Part shown: positions 46,813-56,273 of the stretch, in pieces
Layout: each line of letters begins with the position of its first letter
Position numbering within the stretch: the stretch's first letter is position 1
Source: Pleurocapsa sp. CCALA 161
Lineage (GTDB): Bacteria; Cyanobacteriota; Cyanobacteriia; Cyanobacteriales; Xenococcaceae
Assembly: GCF_003003995.1 (NCBI RefSeq)
Contig: NZ_PVWF01000018.1
Span: forward strand, 1 to 57,886
Length of the DNA stretch: 57,886 nt
Reading direction: 5' to 3'
Notes under the pieces: model-generated
Database searches by the model: none
What the model was told of the DNA's origin: nothing
What the model saw: only the letters and a program-made list of their open reading frames with translations
Translations under genes and position numbers: made by a program

Positions 46813-47923
46813 TTAGCTCAATTGATTTTCCTGTCTTAAATAAGCTTCAATTAAAAAGTTCAAATTGCCATCCATTACGCCGTTAACGTCAGTTGTCTCA
46901 GTTTCAGTGCGTAAATCCTTGACCATTTGGTAGGGATGAAAAACATAGTTACGAATTTGATTTCCCCAAGCAGCTTCGACAATATCACCGCGAATTTCGG
47001 CGATTTCCTGCGCTCGTTGTTCTTCTGCGATAATTAGTAGTTTGGCTTTCAAGAGAGCTAAGGCGCGTTCTTTATTTTGCAATTGCGATCGCTCTTCAGT
47101 ACAGCGCACAGCAATTTTAGTCGGTAGATGAACGATTTGTACCGCTGTTTCTACCTTATTGACATTTTGCCCACCCGCGCCACCAGAACGAGAAGTCTTA
47201 ATCTCTAAATCCTTATCGGGAATCTCTAACTTTAATGCTTCATCGCCTAAATTGGGCATTACTTCCACTCCCGCAAAGCTAGTTTGTCGCTTACCGTTAG
47301 CATTAAAGGGAGAAATTCTAACTAGACGGTGAGTACCTTTTTCACCTTTTAAATAGCCGTAGGCATAGCGTCCGTCAATTTCTAGAGTAGCGGATTTAAT
47401 ACCTGCTTCATCTCCCGCCGAAGATTCGGCTAGACGAACTTTGTAGCCTTCTTTCTCTCCCCAGCGGGTATACATGCGCAAGAGCATTTCTGCCCAATCT
47501 TGAGCATCTGTCCCTCCTGCGCCAGCATTAATAGTTAATACTGCGCCTTTGGTGTCATAAGTGCCAGATAAAAGTTGCTGGAGATCCCAGAGTTCTAACT
47601 CTTGGTTTAACTGTTCTAGGCTAGTTTGAGCTTCCGTAGCCAGGGATTCGTCTAATTCTAATTCCAATAATTCAGCGATCGCTTTGGCATCTTCGAGAAT
47701 ATTCTGCCAACGTTGATACTGCTCCAAACTTGACTTGGAATCATTTAATTCTTGTAAAACTTGCTGTGCTGTAGTCTGATCGTCCCAAAATTCAGGCTGT
47801 GCTGCTCTTTGCTCCAAATCTTGAACTTTAGCCCTAATTGCAGGAGGGTCAAAGATATTCCTGAGTTTTACCCAGGCGTAAGGCGATCGCTTCGATACTA
47901 CGCTTTAATTCGGATACTTCCAT
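46813..47923 (-). CDS. prfB: peptide chain release factor 2, with programmed +1 frameshift
   Basis: Recognises UGA and UAA stops and frees the peptide. The first frame starts at ATG 47923 ([17 protein letters not shown]..) and stops after 24 codons at TGA 47851-47849 in CTT TGA C. Skipping one T joins it to the long frame, for a total of 369 residues, the normal RF2 length. The class motifs are seen: SPF (in RISPFNANG), the stop-codon tripeptide, and GGQ ([16 protein letters not shown]). An SD-like CAGGA lies just before the slip site. The control is autoregulatory, as in most bacteria. Confidence 0.97.
47848..47854 (-). promoter_or_regulatory. prfB programmed +1 frameshift site
   Basis: Minus-strand CTTTGAC with an upstream SD-like CAGGA four bases away from the CTT. 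The standard signal is CTT TGA C, with a weaker SD than in E. coli (AGGGGG). Confidence 0.92.
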
Positions 47924-47971
47924 GACAGAAACTAGTTACTGTTGGCTATTTAATTATTAATTATTTAGTGA

Positions 47972-48202
47972 TTAATTTTCCATTAATTTAAGGTATTGAC
48001 TCTCTAATAAAAAAGCCCCTTGAACAAAACGAATCCCATAATAACCTCCAGGACGACGATCTAAGATCGTACCTGCTTCGCCAATAGCTAGAACATCAGG
48101 CGATCGCAACATGGGCATTGGTTCTGCGGTTTTAATATAGGCAGGTAGAGCTATGATCTTAACGCGATCGCCTACCTTAAAATTCTTTGGTTCATTGTTC
48201 AT
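47972..48202 (-). CDS. sipA: SipA (DUF3148) regulatory protein
   Basis: 76 residues, SH3-like barrel. FKVGDRVKIIALPAYIKTAEPMPMLRSP and GEAGTILDRRPGGYYGIRFVQGAFLLESQYL match the cyanobacterial SipA family, which binds the sensor kinase NblS (Hik33) and affects its activity. Located just after prfB in opposite reading order (upstream on the same strand). Soluble and conserved. Confidence 0.92.
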   Translation of the reverse strand: MNNEPKNFKVGDRVKIIALPAYIKTAEPMPMLRSPDVLAIGEAGTILDRRPGGYYGIRFVQGAFLLESQYLKLMEN

Positions 48203-48254
48203 AAGTACCTAAAGCAAAACTTCTTGTGTCAAAAAAACTTAAGGCAAGCAAAAA

Positions 48255-48851
48255 TCACCGTCCTCCATAACGTTGTTCTGCCCAGGGTTCACCTCGCATA
48301 TGATAGCCATTCCGTTCCCAGAATCCCGCTTCATCGTGGTCCAAGAACTCAATACCGTTAATCCACTTGGCACTTTTCCAAGCATAGAGATGAGGCACTA
48401 CCGACCGCAAAGGCCCACCATGATCCGCAGGTAAAGGCTCGCCATTGAGAGTATGAGCCAGAAAGTTTTCGGGTCGAGCAAAGTCTTCTAAGCTTAAGTT
48501 GGTCGTATAGCCACCATAGCAGTGCTGTAAAACATGGGTCGCTTTGGGGTCGATCTTCAGCGCAGCAAATAGATCGGTAATTTTTACTCCCCTCCAGGTA
48601 ACGTCTAGCTTTGACCAACGAGTTACACAGTGAAAATCGGCAGTAAACTCTTGCTGAGGTAAATTCATCAAATCCGACCAGTCGAAAGATTTGTTCTCTA
48701 CTAGTCCCCAGACCTTAAATAACCACTGATCCGTACTGACCTGGGGAGTTTCTCCATAAGAAAGCACAGGAAAACCCTTGGCTAAATACTGACCAGGAGG
48801 AACGCGATCGCTTTGGGATAGTTCTGGTTTCTCAAAAAATTTTCTGGACAT
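48255..48851 (-). CDS. sulfite oxidase-like molybdopterin-dependent oxidoreductase
   Basis: 198 residues, one SUOX/YedY-type molybdopterin domain. DFHCVTRWSKLDVTWRGV carries the Mo-ligand Cys75, and YGGYTTNLSLEDFARPENFLAHTLNGEPLPADHGGPLRSVVPHLYAWKSAKW follows the family. No Tat signal is seen, so it is probably cytosolic, unlike periplasmic YedY/MsrP. The substrate is unknown; sulfoxide and nitrite reductions are possibilities from relatives. Confidence 0.9.
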   Translation of the reverse strand: MSRKFFEKPELSQSDRVPPGQYLAKGFPVLSYGETPQVSTDQWLFKVWGLVENKSFDWSDLMNLPQQEFTADFHCVTRWSKLDVTWRGVKITDLFAALKIDPKATHVLQHCYGGYTTNLSLEDFARPENFLAHTLNGEPLPADHGGPLRSVVPHLYAWKSAKWINGIEFLDHDEAGFWERNGYHMRGEPWAEQRYGGR

Positions 48852-49277
48852 AACTTAAATCATGAACATCAAAAATAGCAGATGCTTAAGCAATACTTCT
48901 AGATTAACTCGCTTCTATCAATCATAAAGGTTTTGCAAGGGACAAAATTATGATTTCTCAATTCTCTAAACAAACTATGGTCACATTAATGCTAAAACCG
49001 CCAGAAAAAAGATTAGTAGCCTTGCGTCAATAATACCTATAAGGTTTATTTACTCAAACAACTAAAACAAAAATACAAACACTTACTAAAGCTTTTTTCT
49101 ATATAAATAGGACAATTCAATTTAAGCTTATAAACCTAGGGATCAAGACCTATTTATCTTTAATGGTTACTTATCTATTTAAGCGATTTTAAAATATATC
49201 TTTAGAAGTAGCAAATTTTTCTATAAATATGGTTTATTAAAAAATCAATATTATTATTTAGGCAAGATAGTAGAGTT
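48852..49277. other. 426-bp AT-rich intergenic region
   Basis: Divergent promoter region for the sulfite-oxidase-like gene and cphB. No ORF above noise, HIP1, RNA gene or clear hairpin. Confidence 0.45.
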
Positions 49278-50123
49278 ATGGTGATAGTTGAGTCAAAAAA
49301 GAGCGACAATGACGCAGATGCTGTTAACAAATCTCAATCAGGACAGTTAATTATCATTGGTGGTGCGGAAGATAAAGAAGGGGAATGTCAAATACTCAGG
49401 GAGTTTATCCGTCGTGCAGGAGGTAGAGATGCCAAAATTGTCATCATGACTGTAGCAACATCTTTGCCAGGGGAAGTCGGTTCAGACTATCGATATTTAT
49501 TTGAAAAGTTGGGTGCAGATCGAGTAAAAATTGTTGATACTGAACAAAGAGAAGATGCCAGTGACTCAGGTAATCTAGAAGTGATTGAAAATGCCACTGG
49601 AGTGTTTTTTACAGGAGGCGATCAGGCACGTATTACTAATGTGCTTAAAGACACTGCAATTGATGACTTACTTCACCAAAAATTTGAGCAGGGTTTGGTA
49701 ATAGCAGGTACAAGCGCAGGTGCGGCTATGATGGCTGACATTATGATTGTCGAAGGAGAGGGAGAGACTAATCCTCGTCTGGATACAGTTACTTTAGAGC
49801 CAGGAATGGGTTTTTTAAGCCAAGTAGCGATCGATCAGCATTTTTCCCAAAGAGGAAGATTAGGTCGATTTGTGTCTGCCTTAATTCAACAACCTGCCGT
49901 CTTAGGTTTTGGCATTGATGAAAATACAGCGATCGCCGTTAACGGAGATGAAATTGAAGTCCTGGGCGAAGGTGCAGTCACTATTGTTGATGTAGCTAAT
50001 ATTAGTCATACTAACTTAAAAGAATCTCTACATGATGAAGCTTTAGCAATCTGCGGTGCTAAATTGCATATTTTACCCAATGGTTATCGTTTTAGTTTGA
50101 AAAAACGAGATTGCCTGTGTTAA
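49278..50123 (+). CDS. cphB: cyanophycinase
   Basis: Breaks the storage polymer cyanophycin into beta-Asp-Arg dipeptides. 281 residues of the peptidase S51 fold. The nucleophile Ser146 is in AGTSAGAAM, with FFTGGDQARI and AIDQHFSQRGRLGRF for catalysis and substrate binding. No cyanophycin synthetase (cphA) is adjacent, in contrast to many genomes. The first 22 residues are hydrophilic and variable; no signal peptide. Confidence 0.95.
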   Translation: MVIVESKKSDNDADAVNKSQSGQLIIIGGAEDKEGECQILREFIRRAGGRDAKIVIMTVATSLPGEVGSDYRYLFEKLGADRVKIVDTEQREDASDSGNLEVIENATGVFFTGGDQARITNVLKDTAIDDLLHQKFEQGLVIAGTSAGAAMMADIMIVEGEGETNPRLDTVTLEPGMGFLSQVAIDQHFSQRGRLGRFVSALIQQPAVLGFGIDENTAIAVNGDEIEVLGEGAVTIVDVANISHTNLKESLHDEALAICGAKLHILPNGYRFSLKKRDCLC

Positions 50124-50245
50124 TTGCCGATCCTTGCCACCTCTTGTTTCATGGACTCAGCAATTGCCAAAATCTGACTTAAGCCAGATAGCAAGAGTTA
50201 AACTACAGTGTTTAAATAATCTGTATTAATTAACCTGGGGTAACT

Positions 50246-51184
50246 ATGGCTACGGGAATGATGGTCGAAGGAACATGGACGAACGAAGAGTATCAACAGG
50301 ATAAAAAAGGACGCTTTCAACGTAATCCGACTACCTTTCGCCATCAGATTACTGCCGATGGTTCGAGCGGTTTTCCCGCCGTTGCCAACCGCTATCATCT
50401 TTATGTCTCCTACGCCTGTCCTTGGGCGCATCGCACTTTAATTATGCGTCAGTTGAAAGGATTAACGGAGGCAATAAGTATTTCTGTAGTCGATCCTTTG
50501 ATGGCACAAGATGGTTGGGAATTTAATAACTTTCCAGGAACTATTCCTGATACGGTGAATCACGCCAGGTATTTAAGAGAAGTATATGCGATCGCCGATG
50601 CAAAATATACGGGAAGAGTTACAGTCCCAATCTTATGGGACAAACAAACTGGATCTATAGTGAACAATGAGTCTCGTGAAATTATCCGCATGTTGGATAC
50701 CCAGTTTGGAGACATAGCTCAAAACCAAATCAATCTATATCCCCATGAATTGCAGGAGACAATAGATCGAGCGATCGACGATATTTATGACCCCATTAAT
50801 AATGGAGTCTATAAAGCTGGATTTGCCAAATCCCAAGAGGCTTACGAAGAGGCAGTTAAAAAATTGTTTGCTGCTCTAGATTACTGGGAAGATATGCTGG
50901 CAAAACAAGATTATCTGTGTGGAGACAGTTTAACCGAAGCAGATATTTGTATGTTTACTACCCTCTTTCGTTTTGATGCAGTCTATTATGTGCATTTCAA
51001 ATGCAATCTGCGCCACATTTGGGACTATCCAAATCTATGGAACTATGTCAAGAAAATTTATCAACATCCTCAAGTAAAATCCACCTGCAATCTTGAACAT
51101 ATCAAGCTGCATTATTATCAAAGCCATCCCCACATTAATCCTAGTGGCATAGTTCCCTATGGGCCAGCGATCGAGTTTACTTAA
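50246..51184 (+). CDS. glutathione S-transferase family protein, glutathionyl-hydroquinone reductase (Xi class)
   Basis: 312 residues. The active-site CPWA is seen at residues 58-61 in SYACPWAHRTLIMRQL, then FNGTIP-type strands and the C-terminal helical domain (LFAALDYWEDMLAKQDYLCGDSLTEADICMFTTLFRFD). The length and motifs match YqjG/ECM4 proteins that reduce glutathionyl-hydroquinones. It lies alone, upstream of a transposase relic. Confidence 0.92.
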   Translation: MATGMMVEGTWTNEEYQQDKKGRFQRNPTTFRHQITADGSSGFPAVANRYHLYVSYACPWAHRTLIMRQLKGLTEAISISVVDPLMAQDGWEFNNFPGTIPDTVNHARYLREVYAIADAKYTGRVTVPILWDKQTGSIVNNESREIIRMLDTQFGDIAQNQINLYPHELQETIDRAIDDIYDPINNGVYKAGFAKSQEAYEEAVKKLFAALDYWEDMLAKQDYLCGDSLTEADICMFTTLFRFDAVYYVHFKCNLRHIWDYPNLWNYVKKIYQHPQVKSTCNLEHIKLHYYQSHPHINPSGIVPYGPAIEFT

Positions 51185-51257
51185 CAAGTGACTATTTGAT
51201 CCCAGCCTGTAGGGGGGCTTTGCCAATATATTTCCATTGAAGCTAGTATGCTACCGT

Positions 51258-51389
51258 GTAGCTGGCATGGTCAAAAACCGTAAACTCAGCCGAGCAATTA
51301 GTGATGCTGGGTGGAGTAAGTTCAAAACCATGCTAGAATCTAAATGCGATAAGTACGGTAAAGATTTAACTATTGTATGTCCTAGCTAG
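51258..51389 (+). pseudogene. relic of a tnpB-type transposase gene
   Basis: A frame encodes VAGMVKNRKLSRAISDAGW then SKFKTMLESKCDKYGKDLTIV, a good match to the middle of IS891/IS1136-type TnpB proteins ('NV.GM..N..L...I.D.GW..F...L..K'). There are no flanking parts; the first residues are damaged and the zinc-ribbon end is missing. It abuts the 3' end of the AAA ATPase gene, whose last codons lie inside the relic. Confidence 0.75.
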
Positions 51390-52658
51390 TTCCATCAAAG
51401 CTCCCCAATCTGCTACTTTTGCCTCATGTATTTTTTGATGCACGAACGTAGCTGTACTATTAGTTTGGTCCTTGATCTTGGTAACTTGATCGCTCATTAT
51501 TTCGATCATATTCCCTGATGCGGCTGTTTTGACCCATTGCGTCGTAGAAGAGAGAATCATTTCTTGCAAGGAAGCGAAAGAGAGCTGATCTGTTAATTCT
51601 GCAATCTGATCGATCCCAGCATCTGATAGACCCATTGGCGATCGCTTTGGCGATTTTTTGACACTATTATTCCACTGCTCAATATAAGAGGCACGTTCTA
51701 TTATGCCTGGTAATTTAAACTCATACTTGCTATCAAAACGACCAGCACGATCGCGCAACGCTGGGTCGATTCTTTCAGGATGATTGGTTGTCGCTAAAAT
51801 CAAGACACCTTGATTAGAGCCAAAACCATCAACTACGTTTAAAAAGGACGAGCGATTGCTATCATCGATTAAGGAATCGAGATCTTCTAGAACAATAATA
51901 CAAGGTGCCATCTGCCGTGCCTGCTCAAATACCCTGCTAATGTTACTAGAGGAAGTCCTACAGTAAGACTTAAAGCTTTTCACGTACAAACAGGGTTTTT
52001 GTGCTTGATTAACTATAGCTTTAACAGTGTGAGTCTTGCCGTTACCCGGCGATCCAATGAATAAAATGCCACGTTTCCAAGATACGCCGTAATCTTCATA
52101 AATTTTACGTGAGGCGAAAAAGCTGCTGATTTCGTCTTCAATGTCCTCTTTAAGAGTCCCGCTCAAAATTAAGTTATCAAAATTTGAACTTTTGATCGAC
52201 TCAAACAGTTCTTTATCTTTTCTCCAGTCGCCGTTTTCATAGACTAAATTCTCACCTTTAACTTTCGTATTTGATTTACAAACCGCACTCAAGAAATCGT
52301 TCGCAACTTCTTTAGTGTTAGCTAAAATCCAGTAGTATTGAACTGGATGAGAACCCTGTTGCCACGTCATTAAGAGCAAATTGAGCTTATTTTCTTGCCA
52401 TGTGACCTCAAAATAGCCATTTACCGGGGTTTCGTAAAGTCCATAGCTCCTATACCACGTAGTCTGGCTCTGGTTGTAACAATATCTTGCCGACTTCACA
52501 ATACAAGGATTTGCCTTGGCAAAAGCTGTCACATTAAAGGCACAATCATGACCTTCGATGAATTCTTTGTTGGGAAATTTCGAGAACAATGACTGGCTAA
52601 CATAATAGGAAATTTCATTAGGGCTGAGACTGAGGGCTTTTTTAATGATCTTTTTCAT
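51366..52658 (-). CDS. AAA+ ATPase (BCS1/spastin-like core)
   Basis: 430 residues. The N-terminal about 185 residues are not recognised. The AAA core has Walker A GSPGNGKT (202-209), Walker B IIVLEDLD (254-261), sensor 1 LATTN (288-292) and the second region RDRAGRFD (302-309) with arginine-finger candidates. Residues about 320-380 are the helical lid (LTDQLSFASLQEM). It has no membrane segment, unlike mitochondrial BCS1. It is divergent from the TIR gene, with a shared 238-base promoter region. The last residues (ELARTYNS) are encoded inside the tnpB relic. Function unknown; a role with the TIR protein is inference. Confidence 0.82.
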   Translation of the reverse strand: MKKIIKKALSLSPNEISYYVSQSLFSKFPNKEFIEGHDCAFNVTAFAKANPCIVKSARYCYNQSQTTWYRSYGLYETPVNGYFEVTWQENKLNLLLMTWQQGSHPVQYYWILANTKEVANDFLSAVCKSNTKVKGENLVYENGDWRKDKELFESIKSSNFDNLILSGTLKEDIEDEISSFFASRKIYEDYGVSWKRGILFIGSPGNGKTHTVKAIVNQAQKPCLYVKSFKSYCRTSSSNISRVFEQARQMAPCIIVLEDLDSLIDDSNRSSFLNVVDGFGSNQGVLILATTNHPERIDPALRDRAGRFDSKYEFKLPGIIERASYIEQWNNSVKKSPKRSPMGLSDAGIDQIAELTDQLSFASLQEMILSSTTQWVKTAASGNMIEIMSDQVTKIKDQTNSTATFVHQKIHEAKVADWGALMELARTYNS

Positions 52659-52896
52659 TGTTTTGATTTGTTTAAAAGGTTTATTTTAGGACTTCTTTAG
52701 ATTAGCTGAAACAACTTTATAACTCAATTTTTCCAAGAATTAAAAATTTAAATCCTCTTAAGCCTCTTAGCGTAAGCATTATAGTTTAGGGCTACAGTAT
52801 GTTCAGAAATCTAATTTTCTTGGTTGGGGGGTATTAAATTCACGTCAAACGTTCTATACTAGAAGACAAATAATTCACAAATAATTTTTTAAAACA

Positions 52897-54621
52897 ATGC
52901 CAAAGTTGAGTTACGGGTCGACTATAGAAAAGCGAGCTTGGACACTTTTGTCAGTCCTAATCGAGCGTGCAGGACAGTCAGGTGTGCAAATGTGTCAAAT
53001 GGGAGATGGAAAACCCTACCTGAAGGTAGAGGCAACGCTCGAAACCATATCAACCTGGGCAACTCAATCAGATTCAAATTGTCCATTGGCAATTGAGCAA
53101 ATACGTCTGCTCCTGACCCAAAATTTTGGACAAAAGTTCTTAGGCATTATGACTGACCTGATAACAGAAAGAGGAGGTCCACAAGCAAGACCCTGGAGAT
53201 TTAAGATAACTATATGGTCTAAAAATAAGTCTGACAATGAATCGTACTTCGCTTCTGCATGGTCTGTTGCCAAGGAAAACCAACAATCAACTAACTCTTC
53301 TCAGGTGTTGAACTCGAGTCATCAGATATCATGTGAAGAGCGATATGATGTTCTCTTGTACTATGACGAAGAAGATAAAAATATAGTTAAAGAGATTGAA
53401 GAAAAACTAAGCAGAGAAGGAATAAAAGTGAGAACTGCTGAGCAGAATCGATGCCCTGGTCAAAGCAATTATAAAGAATGGGAAAAGCAGAGCATAGAGC
53501 AATGTAATTCAATCGCAGTTTTTGTTGGCAGTCATGACTCGGCTCTCTGGCAAGACAAGAAAAAACTTTCCTTCTTAAACAAATTTTACAAAAGTATTAG
53601 GTCAGACGCAAAAAAACGTTTTCCGATACCTGTGCTTCTCCCAAATGCTCCCTTAAATGCTTTCGAGCAAAAATCAGTTCCTCGCTACCTCAAGGGAGAT
53701 AGAAATGCTGTTGATTTTACCCAGGGAGTTTTTACTGAGAAGATTAACGATTTAATCTATGGGATTACAGGAGAGGATCAATCCAAAAAACAAAAGTTTT
53801 TGACACTTATAAGTCATAACCATAAAGATTTAAAGACTGATCAGTCTACAGAAGTAATTATTCCAGTATATGCTATGAAAGCATTAGAGCCAAAAAATGA
53901 GACTGAGGCCGCGAGTTTACCGTACAAAGCAACAGAAAATCTTCTAAACGAAAATAAAAATATTTACAACGCAAATTTGAATGATGTAAATGCTTATACA
54001 AGTATAACGCATGCATATAATGACAACAATTTGCCTATGCCTGATTTGATTGGAAATCATACAAGGGACGGAAACAATCTTGGTCTTTTGGAACAAAAGA
54101 AACAAAAGGAAAAAAATCATATTTTGATAGGACTTTCAACTCACATATTATATTTGCTTCAAAAAGAGAAGAGTATTAATAGTCTGACTAAAGGGCAATA
54201 TTTTTACGTCGGTACAACTCCAGATAAGAAATCAGATGAGAAAGAATACAATTTATTCTGGATAAAATGCGGTCGCTTTTATAAGCACAATGAACTATCT
54301 CTAGATACTAAATGGAGTTATTACAAACAGAATAAAAATAAAAGGTATGACTATGCGATATTTGCAAAGTTTGCAGCTCGCAGTAAAACAATAATGGTAT
54401 ATGGTGGGCTAACAGCAATAGCCACTGAAAGACTTGCACTTTATTTTAGGGACTATTGGGAAAAAATTTATGACAAATTGAAAGATGAAAAAGGTGGAAG
54501 CTTAAACCCTAGCGATGCATTTGCAGTGGTTATTGAAATTCCTGGGGTTGAGGTATCCGATCAAGAGCTAGAGTTAAGAGAATGTAAAATTGTAGAAGTA
54601 TGTATTAACAAAAATCCTTAA
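52897..54621 (+). CDS. TIR-domain protein with unrecognised C-terminal domain
   Basis: 574 residues, in order: an N-terminal helical/beta region (1-125), perhaps an effector-associated domain; a low-complexity linker (126-147, S/N/Q-rich); a TIR-2-like domain (149-292) with YDVLLYYDEEDKNIVKEIEEKLSREGIKV, EWEKQSIEQCNSIAVFVG, PIPVLLPN and VPRYLKG.R..VDF; a linker (300-405); and a C-terminal domain (about 407-570) that I cannot assign. Glu194 is the best candidate for the NADase glutamate, but the alignment there is ambiguous. TIR proteins often act as NAD hydrolases in bacterial immunity. A TATACT-like -10 lies at 52854. Confidence 0.8.
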   Translation: MPKLSYGSTIEKRAWTLLSVLIERAGQSGVQMCQMGDGKPYLKVEATLETISTWATQSDSNCPLAIEQIRLLLTQNFGQKFLGIMTDLITERGGPQARPWRFKITIWSKNKSDNESYFASAWSVAKENQQSTNSSQVLNSSHQISCEERYDVLLYYDEEDKNIVKEIEEKLSREGIKVRTAEQNRCPGQSNYKEWEKQSIEQCNSIAVFVGSHDSALWQDKKKLSFLNKFYKSIRSDAKKRFPIPVLLPNAPLNAFEQKSVPRYLKGDRNAVDFTQGVFTEKINDLIYGITGEDQSKKQKFLTLISHNHKDLKTDQSTEVIIPVYAMKALEPKNETEAASLPYKATENLLNENKNIYNANLNDVNAYTSITHAYNDNNLPMPDLIGNHTRDGNNLGLLEQKKQKEKNHILIGLSTHILYLLQKEKSINSLTKGQYFYVGTTPDKKSDEKEYNLFWIKCGRFYKHNELSLDTKWSYYKQNKNKRYDYAIFAKFAARSKTIMVYGGLTAIATERLALYFRDYWEKIYDKLKDEKGGSLNPSDAFAVVIEIPGVEVSDQELELRECKIVEVCINKNP

Positions 54622-54702
54622 TTTATCTAAAAAAGTATTTTAAGCTAAAACTGAGTTTGTCAAACCTTAACTTGTACATCAATCTTGTGTTTTCGTGCAA
54701 AG

Positions 54703-55383
54703 TTATTTTGCCTGCATCAATTTTTGGTAATCATAGTAAGACATTTTTACTGCCTTATCAAAGTCGCAGGTTGCTACCTGAGAGAAATTATTAGTATGTG
54801 GTTGAATATATTTGTCGGTTATATTCAGTGTCGAAATTCCTACATCTGATGGCATCAAAGTGTGATTCACAAAACGAGGAAAACAAACGACACTAGCAAA
54901 ATCAAAGGGTATTCTAACAACAGTATCAAATTCTAATCTTGGGTCATGAATCACAAAATCTGCACTTGTTAATTTGTATTTAGATGTAGCAATAATAATT
55001 GAATCGACTTCATGGTAATGCGGCTCAATATTATACTCATTAAATTTAATGTCTTTAGATTTATCATCATGAGGCGAGTCGTGAACAAGCCTTGCTGCAA
55101 ACTCTTTCATGTATAGTAGAGTTGATGTCGAAGGTAGTTGATGTGGTAGATAAAAAGGGGCTGTTTCAAACAGTTTATCTTTATCTAAAGTATTAATGAG
55201 TTCGAGACTAGGATGGTAGCATTCATCCACGTTAAATAAAATCTTTCCCTCGTCCCAACTTTGGCGAATAAAATCTTTGAATCTCTGCTGGGTTATATCT
55301 CCAACGATAGAGTTTACAATCTTTTCAATTTCATTATGAATACTTGAAATTAAAATCGTTTTGTCACTTAATTGATTTTGCAT
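54703..55383 (-). CDS. cupin-like protein
   Basis: 226 residues. The N-terminal half is helical with no recognised domain; the second half has PHYHEVDSIIIATSKYKL, a metal-binding HxH-like strand pair, then VRIPFDFASVVCFPRFVNHTLMPSDVGISTLNITDKYIQP, compatible with a cupin jelly roll. No membrane segment or signal. Convergent with the TIR gene, 81 bases apart. It could be a dioxygenase, an isomerase or a binding protein; I do not recognise the family. AT-rich, without HIP1. Confidence 0.6.
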   Translation of the reverse strand: MQNQLSDKTILISSIHNEIEKIVNSIVGDITQQRFKDFIRQSWDEGKILFNVDECYHPSLELINTLDKDKLFETAPFYLPHQLPSTSTLLYMKEFAARLVHDSPHDDKSKDIKFNEYNIEPHYHEVDSIIIATSKYKLTSADFVIHDPRLEFDTVVRIPFDFASVVCFPRFVNHTLMPSDVGISTLNITDKYIQPHTNNFSQVATCDFDKAVKMSYYDYQKLMQAK

Positions 55384-55629
55384 TTATTCTTGTTTAAACA
55401 ACTAACCCGCCCCTATGCAGTATCCTTCTAAAAACACCCTGACTCAACCCTATTAACGGGACTTAAACATAACATATAAAAGTATAAGCACAAAAAACTA
55501 GAATGAAATGTGCCTTTTCAAACTTTTATGTCTAATGGTAGGCTTTTTTTCCATCATTATAGATGGGTTGTTACCACTACATTGTCATTATCTGTTTTGT
55601 GAGGTAGTGCGTTGGGCGGTTTCACCGAC
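55384..55629. other. intergenic region right of the TIR block
   Basis: AT-rich, with no ORF or hairpin of note, leading into the IS701 relic. Confidence 0.4.
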
Positions 55630-55930
55630 TTGAAGCAACTACCAAACTCGAAAAGCCAATTTCTCCTATATATTGACGACCCACTCCTGCGGTGAAATTG
55701 CCCACAGCCCGCGAGTCAACGGTTTCCTCAGCGTATAAAACGGAGCAAGCAACCACTTTTACAATGCCCCGAATCATCAATAATCAGGCTTAATCCTCTA
55801 CTTATTCTGGTTTGGCATTTGTTCATCACCTCTAAAAGACGCTTATTTATCTCGTCCGCAGACCAAGTAGCTTCAGTTACAAAGCGATGCAGCGGACGCG
55901 AAGCTAATCCTTTGAGTTTACTTAACAAAT
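55630..55930 (-). pseudogene. relic of an IS701-family transposase
   Basis: Minus-strand fragments LHRFVTEATWSADEINKRLL, then RGLSLIIDDSGH.KSG and, in another frame, VGRQYIGEIG match the DDE transposase of IS701 (the D of IIDD and the 'RQYIG' box). At least one frameshift and both ends missing. A copy of the dispersed gcgaagctaatccttt repeat is at 55897-55912. Confidence 0.75.
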
Positions 55931-56042
55931 CTCTATTTACGACAGGTTAACAATAAAACTGCAACAAAAACTGAGTGCGAATCTACAAGGAAACACACCC
56001 ATTATTTTACTGATTTACCTGTCAACGTTTGCACAGCAAAAT

Positions 56043-56219
56043 CTATTCTTCGTCTTCGTCTTCATCATCTTGAGGATAAACAAAACTATTAGAACGTCCA
56101 GACAAAACTGATTTGCCTAAAGATAAAGCTTTTTGAGCTTCTACCGCAGCTTTACGCTTCCAAACCGCTTTACGACTATCACGTTTCGATTTAGAAGTTT
56201 TCTTCTTGGGAACTGCCAT
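56043..56219 (-). CDS. rpmF: 50S ribosomal protein L32
   Basis: 58 residues, starting [20 protein letters not shown], then [21 protein letters not shown], the usual L32 basic start, and a very acidic cyanobacterial-type tail (DDEDEDEE). The zinc-type CxxC residues of some L32 proteins are absent, as in many cyanobacteria. Located after a conserved hypothetical gene on the same strand. Confidence 0.96.
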   Translation of the reverse strand: MAVPKKKTSKSKRDSRKAVWKRKAAVEAQKALSLGKSVLSGRSNSFVYPQDDEDEDEE

Positions 56220-56273
56220 ATTATTTAATTTAAAAAGACAACCTTACTATTGTAATGGTTCTGTTCCAAAAAA

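Noticed and set aside
48358-48618. Minus-strand 86-residue frame
   Set aside because: Overlaps the sulfite-oxidase-like gene in another frame on the same strand; no features.
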